Below are positions 27,489 through 36,168 of a DNA stretch of 64,000 nucleotides, one piece after another. The notes beneath the pieces are model-generated. The model was not told the DNA's origin. It saw only the letters and a program-made list of their open reading frames with translations, and did not search any database. A program made the translations under genes and the position numbers. The stretch is taken from contig NZ_SAUN01000001.1 of NCBI RefSeq assembly GCF_004011505.1, positions 2,294,001-2,358,000 on the forward strand, written 5' to 3'. The first letter of the stretch is position 1. Every line of letters starts with the position of its first letter. The stretch is from Nonomuraea polychroma. Lineage in GTDB: Bacteria > Actinomycetota > Actinomycetes > Streptosporangiales > Streptosporangiaceae.

Positions 27489-27835
27489 AGGCTACTTAGC
27501 TTGGCGGTGTCGGCCTGCTGGGCGCTTCGCGATGGTCTGATCGCACACGAGCTGAACCAGGGAGTCGGCGGACGCCGGGATGCTTCTTGCACAGCGTCTC
27601 AGGGCGCAGCGATTGCCACGTCTGAAAAGCGGACAGTCATTCTCGACGTGAGTGCTGGTTACTCCGTTCTGGTCATAGCGCATTCGAGGTGGGATCAGGT
27701 CGTTATCGGGGTCGAGGAGGGGCGTCTATGGGACGCACCAGTCCGCTGGCGGGAGTCGACGGCGAGGAGATTTGATGGCTTCCTCTCCGCACATCCGAGA
27801 CCACGGGGAGAACAAGCGCGCGCTCGTCGGCTTGC
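27489..27835. other. Intergenic region without recognisable gene
   Basis: 347 nt between two minus-strand genes. Short open frames exist on both strands, but none has protein-like composition or a convincing ribosome site. It should hold the promoter of the ADP-ribosylglycohydrolase near 27500-27560; no clear -35/-10 pair is evident. Confidence 0.5.
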
Positions 27836-28285
27836 CTATGAAGGCTGCGCTGCCAAGCGGACACAGGCCGGGCATGCCCGAGTCGCCCTGGGCGAGAACG
27901 GCATCGACCAGTCGCAGATCGGCAGTGGATGGACTGGCTTCCCGCAGAGGCTCGTCCTGCTGCCAGCTTGTACGGCATGCTGCACGGCGTTCCGTTTGAG
28001 GCTGGATAGTCCCAGTCGGTAGCCGTCTTCGAGGTTCACTGGCCCGGCGTCCACCGTGTACACCAGCAGGTCATCCCAGTGGATGGGCCATCGTCGTGCT
28101 CCGCCGAGCAGTTCGCTTGGCTCGCCGTCGAGTTCCACGAGTGCCAGCGTGCCATTGCGCAGGATGCTCACCACCTTGCCGCGTTGTCCAATGAGCCAAG
28201 AGGCGAAAGCCCGTGTCCTGGCCGGACTATGGAGTATGTCCACGATCTTGACGCGGCCGCCGGTGGTGCTGCCAGCCGTTGTCAT
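27836..28285 (-). CDS. Small uncharacterised protein with C-terminal Cys motif
   Basis: 149 residues from ATG 28285 (4-nt overlap with the upstream gene's stop). First half: VKIVDILHSPARTRAFASWL, GKVVSILRNGTLALVELDGE. Second half ends in SLCGKPVHPLPICDWSMPFS and RACPACVRLAAQPS, with CxxC-like pairs that could bind zinc. Such proteins are seen in actinobacteria beside XRE/TPR regulators; role unknown. A longer open frame upstream is the overlapping neighbour and is rejected as the start. Confidence 0.7.
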   Translation of the reverse strand: MTTAGSTTGGRVKIVDILHSPARTRAFASWLIGQRGKVVSILRNGTLALVELDGEPSELLGGARRWPIHWDDLLVYTVDAGPVNLEDGYRLGLSSLKRNAVQHAVQAGSRTSLCGKPVHPLPICDWSMPFSPRATRACPACVRLAAQPS

Positions 28286-28659
28286 GGGAGGTTTCCTGCT
28301 GGTGAAGCGCTGGTGGCGGATGCCATGTCGCTGATCGTCGGGGAGAGCGGGTGGTTGGCGCGGAGATCGGCGTACCGGAAGGCGACGCGACGGGCGGCTC
28401 GTCCAGGTTCGATGGCCGGATGCCAGGCGTAGACAGCGCGTTTGCGCTCGGGGTCCCAGCCGGTACGCCACCAGAAGCGGTAGCCGTCGCACCACACCAC
28501 CAGCCTCACCCAGACCGACACCAACGCGAGCCCGTAACCGTCGTGTACGTCTGCGGCGATGCCCTCCTGCGCGAGAGCCTGTCGCAGCGACTCGGCGTGA
28601 AGCCGTTGCGTGGTGTCCTCTGCTGGATCGGTGCGCGTCGAAACTTGTGAAGGATTCAT
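28282..28659 (-). CDS. Small uncharacterised protein
   Basis: 125 residues from ATG 28659. LRQALAQEGIAADVHDGYGL and VWVRLVVWCDGYRFWWRTGW give it a compact, Trp-rich centre. It belongs to a widespread but unnamed actinobacterial type that is co-transcribed with the previous small gene and lies divergent from an XRE/TPR regulator. Function unknown; regulation by the divergent gene at 28754 is likely. Confidence 0.7.
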   Translation of the reverse strand: MNPSQVSTRTDPAEDTTQRLHAESLRQALAQEGIAADVHDGYGLALVSVWVRLVVWCDGYRFWWRTGWDPERKRAVYAWHPAIEPGRAARRVAFRYADLRANHPLSPTISDMASATSASPAGNLP

Positions 28660-28753
28660 CACGTCAAGCAAAGCGGTCCCGCTCTTGCCGGGCACGATGA
28701 CAATAGGAGACAGCCGAGGACACTCCGTATCCGCGAATATCCGGAGGTGAACG

Positions 28754-30001
28754 ATGGGCACCCAAGGAACACCGCCCCCGTGGGCCGTACGGCTCCGGGT
28801 CCAGCGCAAGGCCGAGGTCGGCACCGTCGCGGACATGGCCAGACGGCTCAAGGGAGTGGCGGACGGTCCGCTGCCCACCGTGGGAGATCTGACACGGATG
28901 ATCCGAGGGTGGGAGCGAGGCGACCACTACCCCAGCGAGCGCTACCGCCTCCTGTACGCTCGCGCGCTGAACGCGACAGAGGCCGACCTGTTCGACCTGG
29001 ATGAGCGACCCAGTGTTCCTGTTCCCGCGTTGCCTCTGGAGAGCGTCGCCCCTGACCTGGATCTCTATGAGCGCATTACCCGTACGCTCCAAGATCCTCG
29101 CCGCGTTGACCAGGGCACCGTGGACTGGCTTGCCACCTGCCTGGCCGAACATCGCAAGGTCGAGGACACCATCGGCTCGCGCCCCCTCTTGGGCATCGTT
29201 CGGCAGCAACTCGGCATCGTGGTCGAGCTGGCGCAGAGTGCGCGAGGCGGCATCGCCGACACCGTGGTGGATCTGGCCGCGCAGTACGCCCAGTTCGTTG
29301 CGTGGATGTCACTCGACATCGACGACCAGGCCGCCGCTCTTGCCTGGTATGACCGCGCCCACGACTGGGCGCTGGAGATCGGCGACGTCAATATGGCCAC
29401 CACCACGCTCAGCATGAAGGCCCACCAGGCGTGGAGCGCGGGCAACGCCCGCAGAACCGTCCGACTGGCCGAAGCCGCGCGCTGGCACGACGGACGGGTG
29501 ACTCCCGGTGTGCGCGGCATGGCCACCCAGATGGCCGCGCGAGGGCACGCGCTGGCAGGGGAGGCCCGTCCGGCCCGCACGCTGCTGGACGAGGCCGAAG
29601 CCCTCATCCGTCGAGCCGCCGAGCACGCCGACGACGAACCGGCGTGGATGTACTTCTACGACGAGACGTGGTTCCGACTCCAGCGCGGCATGACGGAACT
29701 GCATCTTTCGAACTGGCCCAAGGCCGCCGACTTGCTGACGGCCGGGCTGGCGAGCCTGCCTGCCTCCTACAAGCGCGACCGCGCGTGGTACGGATCATGC
29801 CTGGCCAAGGCACACGCCCAGGCCGGAGACGTGGAGACGGCCCTACAAGTCAGTCTGCCCATCGTCGCCGATGCCATTACGCTGAACCGCCACGCCCACA
29901 AGGAACTGATCGATGTCGCAGCCCTATTGACTCGACACCCGTCGCGTCAGGCCGCCGCTTTGCTGGATGCTCTTGCTGACGCCAGCCGTACGGATAACTG
30001 A
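28754..30001 (+). CDS. XRE-type regulator with C-terminal TPR-like helices
   Basis: 415 residues. The N-terminal 70 residues are a helix-turn-helix variant (VADMARRLKGVADGPLPTVG, DLTRMIRGWERGDHYPSERY then RLLYARALNATE), followed by about 320 residues of paired helices (AALAWYDRAHDWALEIGDVN, RTVRLAEAARWHDGRVTPGV) like the sensor domains of Streptomyces XRE/TPR regulators. GGAGGTGAACG precedes ATG 28754. Divergent from two small genes with 94 nt between starts, so it probably regulates them and itself. Confidence 0.85.
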   Translation: MGTQGTPPPWAVRLRVQRKAEVGTVADMARRLKGVADGPLPTVGDLTRMIRGWERGDHYPSERYRLLYARALNATEADLFDLDERPSVPVPALPLESVAPDLDLYERITRTLQDPRRVDQGTVDWLATCLAEHRKVEDTIGSRPLLGIVRQQLGIVVELAQSARGGIADTVVDLAAQYAQFVAWMSLDIDDQAAALAWYDRAHDWALEIGDVNMATTTLSMKAHQAWSAGNARRTVRLAEAARWHDGRVTPGVRGMATQMAARGHALAGEARPARTLLDEAEALIRRAAEHADDEPAWMYFYDETWFRLQRGMTELHLSNWPKAADLLTAGLASLPASYKRDRAWYGSCLAKAHAQAGDVETALQVSLPIVADAITLNRHAHKELIDVAALLTRHPSRQAAALLDALADASRTDN

Positions 30002-30016
30002 GATTGGATTGCTGGG

Positions 30017-30385
30017 TTGCTGACGTATGAGCACATCGCTGATCGTCTTGTACAGGAGGTACCCGAGTTCAGCTCGGTGCTGCATGGGCATATCACGGAC
30101 TACCACGAAGTCCTGCCGCACGTCTTGTTCGGAGATCTCACCGGGTTCGTGCTTCACGCCCACCAGCAAGGCGATGAAGAATTGGTCAGGCGCTGCCTGA
30201 CATTCCTGGCACTAGCCATGAAATCCGCCGATGCCCGCGTGTGCGAGCTCGTCGCCGTATCGTTCGTGGAGAACGTGGGGCCCTGGGATCCGGCGACTGC
30301 GGACTTCATCGCCTCCTGGCCGGATGCATTGCGGGATGAGGCAAGCGACCAAGGCTGGCGGAACTATGATCAAGACCCTGGGTGA
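30017..30385 (+). CDS. Small uncharacterised protein (DUF7674-like)
   Basis: 122 residues from TTG 30017. YEHIADRLVQEVPEFSSVLH, VLFGDLTGFVLH and CLTFLALAMKSADARVCELV then AVSFVENV resemble the DUF7674 type, small helical proteins often found near immunity or contact-dependent loci. 15 nt after the XRE/TPR gene. No function can be given. Confidence 0.6.
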   Translation: MLTYEHIADRLVQEVPEFSSVLHGHITDYHEVLPHVLFGDLTGFVLHAHQQGDEELVRRCLTFLALAMKSADARVCELVAVSFVENVGPWDPATADFIASWPDALRDEASDQGWRNYDQDPG

Positions 30386-30496
30386 CTAACTGAGTGACAA
30401 CGACAACGGATCGCACCGTACCCCAGTGGATGAGAGCGGACTGATAGCCCAGGTCAGGGCGGGAATCGGCCATGATCCCGCCCCTCCGTGATGTGC

Positions 30497-30538
30497 CTGG
30501 GGGTCAAGGGGTCGCAGGTTCAAATCCTGTCGTCCCGA
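30497..30538 (+). other. 3' fragment of tRNA-Pro(GGG), attachment-site remnant
   Basis: Reads from the anticodon loop (CTGGGGG, anticodon GGG) through the 3' anticodon stem TCAAG, variable loop, T arm (GCAGG-TTCAAAT-CCTGT) and acceptor strand CGTCCCG plus discriminator A. The 5' half of the tRNA is absent: no matching CTTGA stem, D arm or CGGGACG lies upstream. A 3' tRNA fragment beside an integrase gene is the classic product of site-specific integration. Confidence 0.85.
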
Positions 30539-30549
30539 CGGTGGAACGA

Positions 30550-30590
30550 GGCCGGTCGCCTTGGGTGAAAGCCCAGGTGGACCGGCCTTT
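30550..30590 (+). terminator. Rho-independent terminator after the tRNA-Pro fragment
   Basis: 8-bp outer stem GGCCGGTC / GACCGGCC with an inner stem around TGGG-TGAAA-GCCCA, then TTTCTGTCTCTTT. Normal position for the terminator of a tRNA gene. Confidence 0.8.
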
Positions 30591-30652
30591 CTGTCTCTTT
30601 GGACGATCATGCTGATCATCTAGACCGCCTTCAGTTCGGGACCAGTTTGGGA

Positions 30653-31335
30653 TCAGCCCGTGGTGAGGTGGGCGCTCAGGGCGGTGCTCGCCGCCACGAG
30701 GGAGTCGTGGTCCGGGTGGAGATAACCCTGGGTGGTGGTCAGGGAACCGTGGCCGGCGATCTCCCGAAGGACGTGAATCGGGACCCCGGCGTCCGCCATC
30801 CAGGTGAGCCCGGTGTGGCGAAGATCGTGCCGACGGAGGTGCTCGTAGCCGAGCTTCGCCACGACCTCGTCCCAGTGCGTCGCGTCCCGCAGGACCGCCG
30901 TGGTGATGCGGCCGCCCCTCGGGCCGGTGAACGGCCGGGCGTCGGGGTCGTCGCCCGCGGCGTTCAGACGCCGCAGCACCAGTTCTCGTACCTCGGCGAT
31001 GATCGGGACCTTCCTGGCCCGCTTGCCCTTGGTCCCCTTGTCTACGAGACCGCCAGGGCTCGGCGTCGTCTGTCTGCGTACCGTCCACGTCCATGTGCCG
31101 GTGTCGATGTCCCTGACACGGACTCCCGAGACCTCGCCGATGCGTGCCGCCGTACAGGCGGCGAAGATCACGACTTCTCCCCGGCCTGCGTAGCAATTCA
31201 TGGAACGTTCCACAAGCGGCAAGTCGCTCCAGCGCCGCCCAGTTGGGCAAGGCGAGCGCCCGAGGGTCGTCCAGTTCGTCCTCGGCCTTCTTGTATTCGC
31301 TCTGCCAACCGGTGACCTTGGCCGGACCCTCCCCA
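30653..31335 (-). pseudogene. Tyrosine integrase, 5'-truncated and frameshifted
   Basis: The catalytic domain is complete: Arg in CTAARIGEVSGVRVRD, Lys in KGTKGKRARKVPII, HxxR in LRRHDLRHTG, His in REIAGHGSLTT, Tyr in TQGYLHPDHDS. Upstream, residues KVTGWQSEYKKAEDELDDPR and ALALPNWAALERLA continue the family in another frame (31213-31330), so a frameshift lies near 31205. The N-terminal arm-binding domain is missing, cut at about 31336. It points toward the tRNA-Pro fragment 115 nt away, as expected for an integrase next to its att site. Confidence 0.8.
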
Positions 31336-31337
31336 GC

Positions 31338-31525
31338 AGAACATCTATAAACACAGCTGAAACCAAGTCGAAACGGTGGTACTCAACATCACACTGCCGG
31401 CCGAGCGCCAGCAGGAGATCCCATGCAGAGCCCGTACGGCAAGTCGCGTCGACGTGGTGACGCTGGCCGAGGAGCTCGACGTGACGATCGAGACGATGCC
31501 GCGACTGACGGTCCTGCGAGGCATC
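31338..31525 (+). repeat. Decayed copy of the deoR-type promoter and 5' coding region
   Basis: About 185 bp that align at roughly 80 percent to 31764-31951, offset 426 bp, including TATAAACACAGCTGAAACC, the operator half-sites and the start of the coding region (CGCCAGCAGGAGATC, CCGTACGGCA, GTCGACGTGGTGACGCTGGC). The copy has lost its ATG and frame. It begins just where the integrase remnant stops. 31526-31763 carries no complete gene; a minus-strand tail ending AAWVAFDK stops at 31641. Confidence 0.75.
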
Positions 31526-31763
31526 CGACGGGGGTGGGACTGCCCCATGAAGGCGGTCACGCCGTTAACTTCACGACTGCGTTCACGCAGGTGGATGGGG
31601 TAAAGGGAGGCTTGCCGTGAGGTGCATCAGCCTGGGCCTGCTACTTGTCGAACGCCACCCAGGCGGCCGTGGTGCCGCTCGGCGGCATGGGCGCCCCAAA
31701 GCTTGGTCCGCATTCCACCAAACCAGCCAGTTCCGGAGGCATACCCTCTATTGGCTTCCAACA

Positions 31764-31810
31764 GAAACATGTATAAACACAGCTGAAACCAAATCGAAAC
31801 GGTGGTAAAT
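31764..31810 (+). promoter_or_regulatory. Promoter/operator of the PTS locus
   Basis: Contains TATAAA at 31772-31777 and two direct GAAAC repeats 11 bp apart (TGAAACC, then CGAAACGG), which resembles the repeated half-sites bound by DeoR/FruR-type repressors. Directly ahead of the DeoR-family gene, so autoregulation is likely. Confidence 0.5.
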
Positions 31811-31817
31811 CAACATC

Positions 31818-32579
31818 ATGTATGCCGAGGAGCGCCAGCAGGAGATCCTGCGCAGAGCCCGTACGGCAGGCCGCGTCGACGTGGTGACGCTGGCCGAGGA
31901 GCTCGACGTGACGACCGAGACGATCCGCCGCGACCTGACCGCGCTGGAGCGGGCGGGGGTGCTGCGCCGGGTGCACGGGGGCGCGATCCCGGTGGAGCTG
32001 CTGGGCTTCGAACCGGCGCTGGCCACCCGTGACGAGGTCATGATCACGGAGAAGGAGCGCATCGCCAAGGCCGCCCTGGCGGAGTTGCCCGAGGACGGTT
32101 CCGTGATCATCGACGCGGGGACCACTACGGCCCGGCTGGTGCAAATCCTGCCCGCCGACCGGGAGCTCACGGTCGTGGTCAACTCGCCTCCGCTGGCCAC
32201 CGCGCTGGCCTCGCGCGCCAACCTGCACGTCATCATGCTCGGCGGCAGGGTGCGCGGACTCACCATGGCCACGGTCGACGATTGGGCCCTGCAGCCGCTG
32301 GCTCACCTGCATGTGGACGTGGCGTTCATGGCGACCAACGGCTGCTCGGTGGCCAAAGGGCTGACCACGCCGGACCCGGCCGAGGCGGCGATCAAGCGCG
32401 CGATGATGAAGGCCACCGAGCGCAGTGTGCTGCTGGCCGACCACACCAAGTTCAACCGCACCTACCTGGCCGGGTTCGCCTCACTGGCGGAGATCGATGT
32501 AGTGATCACCGACACCGGCCTGGACGTCGCGCTCGCCGCCGAGCTGTCGGCGGCCGGCCCGGAGGTGGTGCGGGCATGA
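31818..32579 (+). CDS. DeoR-family sugar-phosphate-responsive repressor
   Basis: 253 residues. HTH: MYAEERQQEILRRARTAGRV then LAEELDVTTETIRRDLTALE; sensor domain with DAGTTTARL and HVIMLGGRVRG (sugar-phosphate binding) and ERSVLLADHTKF. It resembles FruR/LacR-type DeoR repressors that control PTS genes. Start ATG chosen at the family-conserved MYAEERQ. First gene of a locus with a fruK-type kinase and mannitol-type PTS. Confidence 0.9.
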   Translation: MYAEERQQEILRRARTAGRVDVVTLAEELDVTTETIRRDLTALERAGVLRRVHGGAIPVELLGFEPALATRDEVMITEKERIAKAALAELPEDGSVIIDAGTTTARLVQILPADRELTVVVNSPPLATALASRANLHVIMLGGRVRGLTMATVDDWALQPLAHLHVDVAFMATNGCSVAKGLTTPDPAEAAIKRAMMKATERSVLLADHTKFNRTYLAGFASLAEIDVVITDTGLDVALAAELSAAGPEVVRA

Positions 32580-32613
32580 CACGGCCTCCCCTGTCCCGCC
32601 CTGGGCGGCGATC

Positions 32614-33591
32614 GTGATTCTCACGCTGACCCTCAACCCCAGCCTGGACCGGACGATCGAGATCGCCTCGCTCGGCAGGGGCGCCGTGATCAGGGCCGCG
32701 GCTGCCCGCCTCGACCCGGGCGGCAAGGGCGTGAACGTCTCCCGCGCCCTGCTGGCCAACCGGATCGCCTCGCGTGCGGTGGTGCCGTTCGGCGGGGACG
32801 AGGGCAGGCATCTGGTGCATCTACTCTTCCTCGAGGGCCTCGACATGGTGACCGTGCCGGTGACGGGCGCCACCCGCTCCAACGTCACGCTCGCGGAGCC
32901 GGACGGGACCGTCACCAAGATCAACGAGCCGGGCACCGCGCTGTTGCCCGCCGAGCTGGACACTGTCGCCGTGGCGGTGCTGGCCGCCGCGCACTCGGCC
33001 GACTGGGTGGTCGCCTCGGGGAGCCTGCCCCCAGGGGTCCCGGCCGACGTCTACGCCCGGCTGTGCCGCAGGTTCGCCGGGGCGGGAATCAACGTCGCCG
33101 TCGACACCAGCGGTCCCGCCCTGTCGTACGCGCTCGCCGCGGGCCCCGCGCTCGTCAAGCCGAACCAGGACGAGCTGGCCGCCGCCACCGGCATGCCGCT
33201 CGGCTGCGTCGGTGACGTGGTCGAGGCAGCCAAGAAGCTGCGGGCGGCGGGCGCGCGGGCCGTCCTGGCCAGCCTCGGCGCCGACGGCGCCGTCCTCGTC
33301 GAACAGGACAGCGTCTGGTACGGCGAAGCCACGGTGACCGAGCCACGCAGCTCGGTCGGCGCGGGCGACGCCATGCTGGCCGGGTTCCTGGCGGCCGGAG
33401 CTCGGGGCGTACCAGCCCTGCTCGAGGCGCTGGCCTGGGGCGCCGCCGCCGTGTCGCTGACCGGCAGCCGCATGCCCGGCCCGGCGCACATCCGTCGCGA
33501 GGGCGTCACGATCGGCCCGCCCGATCTGGCCCGACGGCTACGGGCCCCCACCGACCCACCCCCGCCGCCATCCCACTCCGACCTCGTCTAG
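32614..33591 (+). CDS. fruK: 1-phosphofructokinase-type sugar kinase
   Basis: 325 residues from GTG 32614. Begins ILTLTLNPSLDRTIEIASLG; contains DPGGKGVNVSRALLANRIAS, the PfkB N-terminal motif, and SSVGAGDAMLAGFLAAGARG, the catalytic Asp motif. PfkB family, FruK/LacC type; phosphorylates a ketose 1-phosphate using ATP. In this locus it would take the product of the PTS. The C-terminus is a Pro-rich tail. Substrate specificity is inferred. Confidence 0.88.
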   Translation: MILTLTLNPSLDRTIEIASLGRGAVIRAAAARLDPGGKGVNVSRALLANRIASRAVVPFGGDEGRHLVHLLFLEGLDMVTVPVTGATRSNVTLAEPDGTVTKINEPGTALLPAELDTVAVAVLAAAHSADWVVASGSLPPGVPADVYARLCRRFAGAGINVAVDTSGPALSYALAAGPALVKPNQDELAAATGMPLGCVGDVVEAAKKLRAAGARAVLASLGADGAVLVEQDSVWYGEATVTEPRSSVGAGDAMLAGFLAAGARGVPALLEALAWGAAAVSLTGSRMPGPAHIRREGVTIGPPDLARRLRAPTDPPPPPSHSDLV

Positions 33592-33605
33592 AAGGAGGAG
33601 GTCCC

Positions 33606-34706
33606 ATGGCCGACACTTACACACCTCCGGTCACCGGAACCGGCGTCAAGGCCACCATCCAGCGCATCGGCGGCCACCTGGCCGGAATGATCATGCCGAA
33701 CATCGGCGCGTTCATCGCCTGGGGCCTGATCACGGCGCTGTTCATCCCGACTGGCTGGCTGCCGAACGAGGACCTCGCGAAGATGGTCGGCCCGATCATC
33801 TCGACCCTGCTGCCGGTCCTCATCGCCTATACCGGCGGCCGGATGGTGCACGGGCAGCGCGGGGCCGTCGTCGGCGCGGTGGCGGTGATGGGCGTCGTGG
33901 TGGGCACCGAGGCCCCGATGTTCCTCGGCGCCATGATCATCGGCCCGCTCACCGCCTTGATCCTGAAATATGTGGACAAGTTCACCGAGGCGCGGACCAA
34001 GGCCGGTTTCGAGATGCTGGTGGACAACTTCTCCGCCGGCATCGTGGGCGGCGCGATGGCGATCGTCGGATTCCTCGGCATCGGGCCCATCGTGCAGGCG
34101 GTCACCACGGCCGCGGGCAACGCCGTCGAGTGGCTGATCACCAACAACCTGCTGCCCGTGGCGTCCGTGCTCATCGAGCCGGCCAAGGTGCTGTTCCTCA
34201 ACAACGCCATCAACCACGGCGTGCTCAGCCCGCTCGGCGTCGCCCAGGCGGCCGAGCAGGGCAAGTCGATCCTGTTCATGCTGGAGTCGAACCCGGGCCC
34301 CGGTCTCGGGCTGCTGCTGGCGTACATGCTGTTCGGGCCGCGCGAGCTGCGGCCGAGCACACCCCCCGCGATGATCATCCACTTCTTCGGCGGCATCCAC
34401 GAGATCTACTTCCCGTACGTGCTCATGAAGCCGCGCCTCATCGCCGCCGTCATCGCGGGCGGCGCGGCCGGGGTGTTCACGTTCATGATCACCGGGGCGG
34501 GCCTGGTCGCCACCCCGTCGCCCGGCAGCATCTTCGCCTACATCGCGGTCACCCCGAAGGGCGGCTGGCTGGGCTCCAGCCTCGGCATCCTCGTGGCCAC
34601 AGCCGTGTCCTTCGCCGTCGCCGCCGTCCTGCTCGGCTTCGGCAGGGGCGAGAAGGCCGCCGATGAGGAAGTTTCCAGCACCGAACCCGCCACCAAGGAG
34701 GCGTAA
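33606..34706 (+). CDS. PTS mannitol-type EIIC permease
   Basis: 366 residues, about eight membrane segments. IQRIGGHLAGMIMPNIGAFI, PVLIAYTGGRMVHGQRGAVV, VGTEAPMFLGAMIIGPL, FLNNAINHGVLSPLG and HFFGGIHEIYFPYVLMKPRL are conserved in MtlA EIIC; the last includes the GIHE-type substrate motif. Here EIIC, EIIB and EIIA are separate or rearranged rather than fused. AGGAGGAGG precedes ATG 33606. C-terminal 25 residues are acidic and cytoplasmic. Confidence 0.92.
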   Translation: MADTYTPPVTGTGVKATIQRIGGHLAGMIMPNIGAFIAWGLITALFIPTGWLPNEDLAKMVGPIISTLLPVLIAYTGGRMVHGQRGAVVGAVAVMGVVVGTEAPMFLGAMIIGPLTALILKYVDKFTEARTKAGFEMLVDNFSAGIVGGAMAIVGFLGIGPIVQAVTTAAGNAVEWLITNNLLPVASVLIEPAKVLFLNNAINHGVLSPLGVAQAAEQGKSILFMLESNPGPGLGLLLAYMLFGPRELRPSTPPAMIIHFFGGIHEIYFPYVLMKPRLIAAVIAGGAAGVFTFMITGAGLVATPSPGSIFAYIAVTPKGGWLGSSLGILVATAVSFAVAAVLLGFGRGEKAADEEVSSTEPATKEA

Positions 34707-34709
34707 GCC

Positions 34710-35009
34710 ATGGACGCCAAGGACATCCGCAAGATCATCGTCGCCTGCGACGCCGGGATGGGCAGCAGCGTGATGCTCGCCTCCCAGCTGCGCAAGCAGC
34801 TCAAGGACAGCGGCGTCACCGTGGAGCACACCCCGGTCAACTCCATCCCGGACGACGCCGACGTGGTGCTCTGCCACGCCGGGCTGGCCGCCCGCGCCAG
34901 GGCCTCCGCTCCGGGGAAGGTGCTGGTGCCGTTCCAGATCTTCCTCGGGGACCCGGCGGTGACCAGGCTGGTGAACACCATCAAGAACGGCGGCACCGTC
35001 GATGCGTGA
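34710..35009 (+). CDS. PTS mannitol-type EIIB
   Basis: 99 residues. The phosphorylated Cys lies in IIVACDAGMGSSVMLASQLR (Cys14). Transfers phosphate from EIIA to the sugar bound at EIIC. Start 3 nt after the EIIC stop, stop overlaps the next gene by 8 nt. Confidence 0.92.
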   Translation: MDAKDIRKIIVACDAGMGSSVMLASQLRKQLKDSGVTVEHTPVNSIPDDADVVLCHAGLAARARASAPGKVLVPFQIFLGDPAVTRLVNTIKNGGTVDA

Positions 35010-36156
35010 CGACCTGCTCGACCCGCGGGCGGTGCGGCTGCACGAGAGCGCTCCCGACCGCGACGCGGCCATCCGCCTCTGCGGCCGGGTGCTGGTCGAG
35101 GTGGGGGCGGTCACCGAGCCGTACGTCGAGGCGATGCTCGAACGGGAGCGGTCGATCTCCACCTACGTCGGCGAGGGCGTCGCCATCCCGCACGGGACCG
35201 CCGCCTCCAAGGAGGACATCGAGCGGGACGCCATCTGCGTCGTACGCAACTGCTCGACCTGCGGCACGGACGCCAAGATCTACAAGTTCGGGCACCACCA
35301 CATCAGGCCCCCGCGGGTGATGGGCCACGAGATCGCCGGCGAGGTCGTGGACACGGGCGCACGGGTACAGGTGATCGCCGCGATCCCGTGCGGGACGTGC
35401 GGCGAGTGCCTGCGCGGCCGGCAGACGGTCTGCCCGAACCAGGAGTCGATGGGCTACCACTACGACGGCGGCTTCGCCGAGTACATGATCGTCCCGGCGA
35501 AGGTGCTGGCCGTTGACGGCGTCAACGCCATCCCTTCCGGCGTCGGGTACGCCGAGGCGTCCGTCGCCGAGCCCCTGGCCTGCGTGCTGAACGGGCAGGA
35601 GCTGGCGGGCGTCGGCGCGGGCGACGACGTGGTGGTGATGGGCGCGGGCCCGATCGGCTGCCTGCACGTACGCCTCGCGCGGGCGCGCGGCGCCGCCCGG
35701 GTGTTCCTCGTGGACGTCAACGCGCAGCGCCTGGCGATGGCCGCCGAGCTGGTACGCCCGGACGCCGCCATCGACGCCGACCCCGTCGAGCAGGTGCTGA
35801 AGCTGACCGGCGGGCGAGGCGCCGACGTGGTGATCACGGCGGCGGCGTCGGGGGCGGCGCAGGAGCAGGCGGTGCGGATGGCGGCCCGGCAGGGCCGGGT
35901 CAGCTTCTTCGGCGGCCTGCCCAAGGACGACCCGATCATCGCGCTGGACTCCAACCTGGTGCACTATCGGGAGCTGACGGTCATCGGCGCGAACGGCTCC
36001 AGCCCCGCCCACAACGCCTCGGCGCTGCGGCTGGTGGCGGAGGGGGCCGTCGTGGTGTCCGACCTGATCACTCACCGGCTGCCACTGTCCCAGGTCCTCG
36101 ACGGGATCGACCTCGTCAGCAGGGGCGCGGCCATCAAGGTCACGATCGAGCCCTGA
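35002..36156 (+). CDS. Chimera: N-terminal EIIA half fused in frame to a truncated zinc dehydrogenase
   Basis: 384 residues. Residues 1-80 are the first half of a mannitol-type EIIA (DAAIRLCGRVLVEVGAVTEP, VGEGVAIPHGTAASKEDIER with the phospho-His in IPHGT). At about residue 81 it switches to a zinc-binding alcohol dehydrogenase lacking its first 35 or so residues: NCSTCGTDAKIYKFGHHHIR, VMGHEIAGEVVDTG, CGTCGECLRGRQTVCPNQES and cofactor motif VVMGAGPIGCLHVRLA. Both parts are incomplete relative to normal lengths (about 145 and 345), so a deletion has removed the end of one gene and the start of the next without breaking the frame. Dehydrogenase activity is possible; EIIA folding is doubtful. 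Confidence 0.85.
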   Translation: MRDDLLDPRAVRLHESAPDRDAAIRLCGRVLVEVGAVTEPYVEAMLERERSISTYVGEGVAIPHGTAASKEDIERDAICVVRNCSTCGTDAKIYKFGHHHIRPPRVMGHEIAGEVVDTGARVQVIAAIPCGTCGECLRGRQTVCPNQESMGYHYDGGFAEYMIVPAKVLAVDGVNAIPSGVGYAEASVAEPLACVLNGQELAGVGAGDDVVVMGAGPIGCLHVRLARARGAARVFLVDVNAQRLAMAAELVRPDAAIDADPVEQVLKLTGGRGADVVITAAASGAAQEQAVRMAARQGRVSFFGGLPKDDPIIALDSNLVHYRELTVIGANGSSPAHNASALRLVAEGAVVVSDLITHRLPLSQVLDGIDLVSRGAAIKVTIEP

Positions 36157-36168
36157 GGAGGTTTTTCA

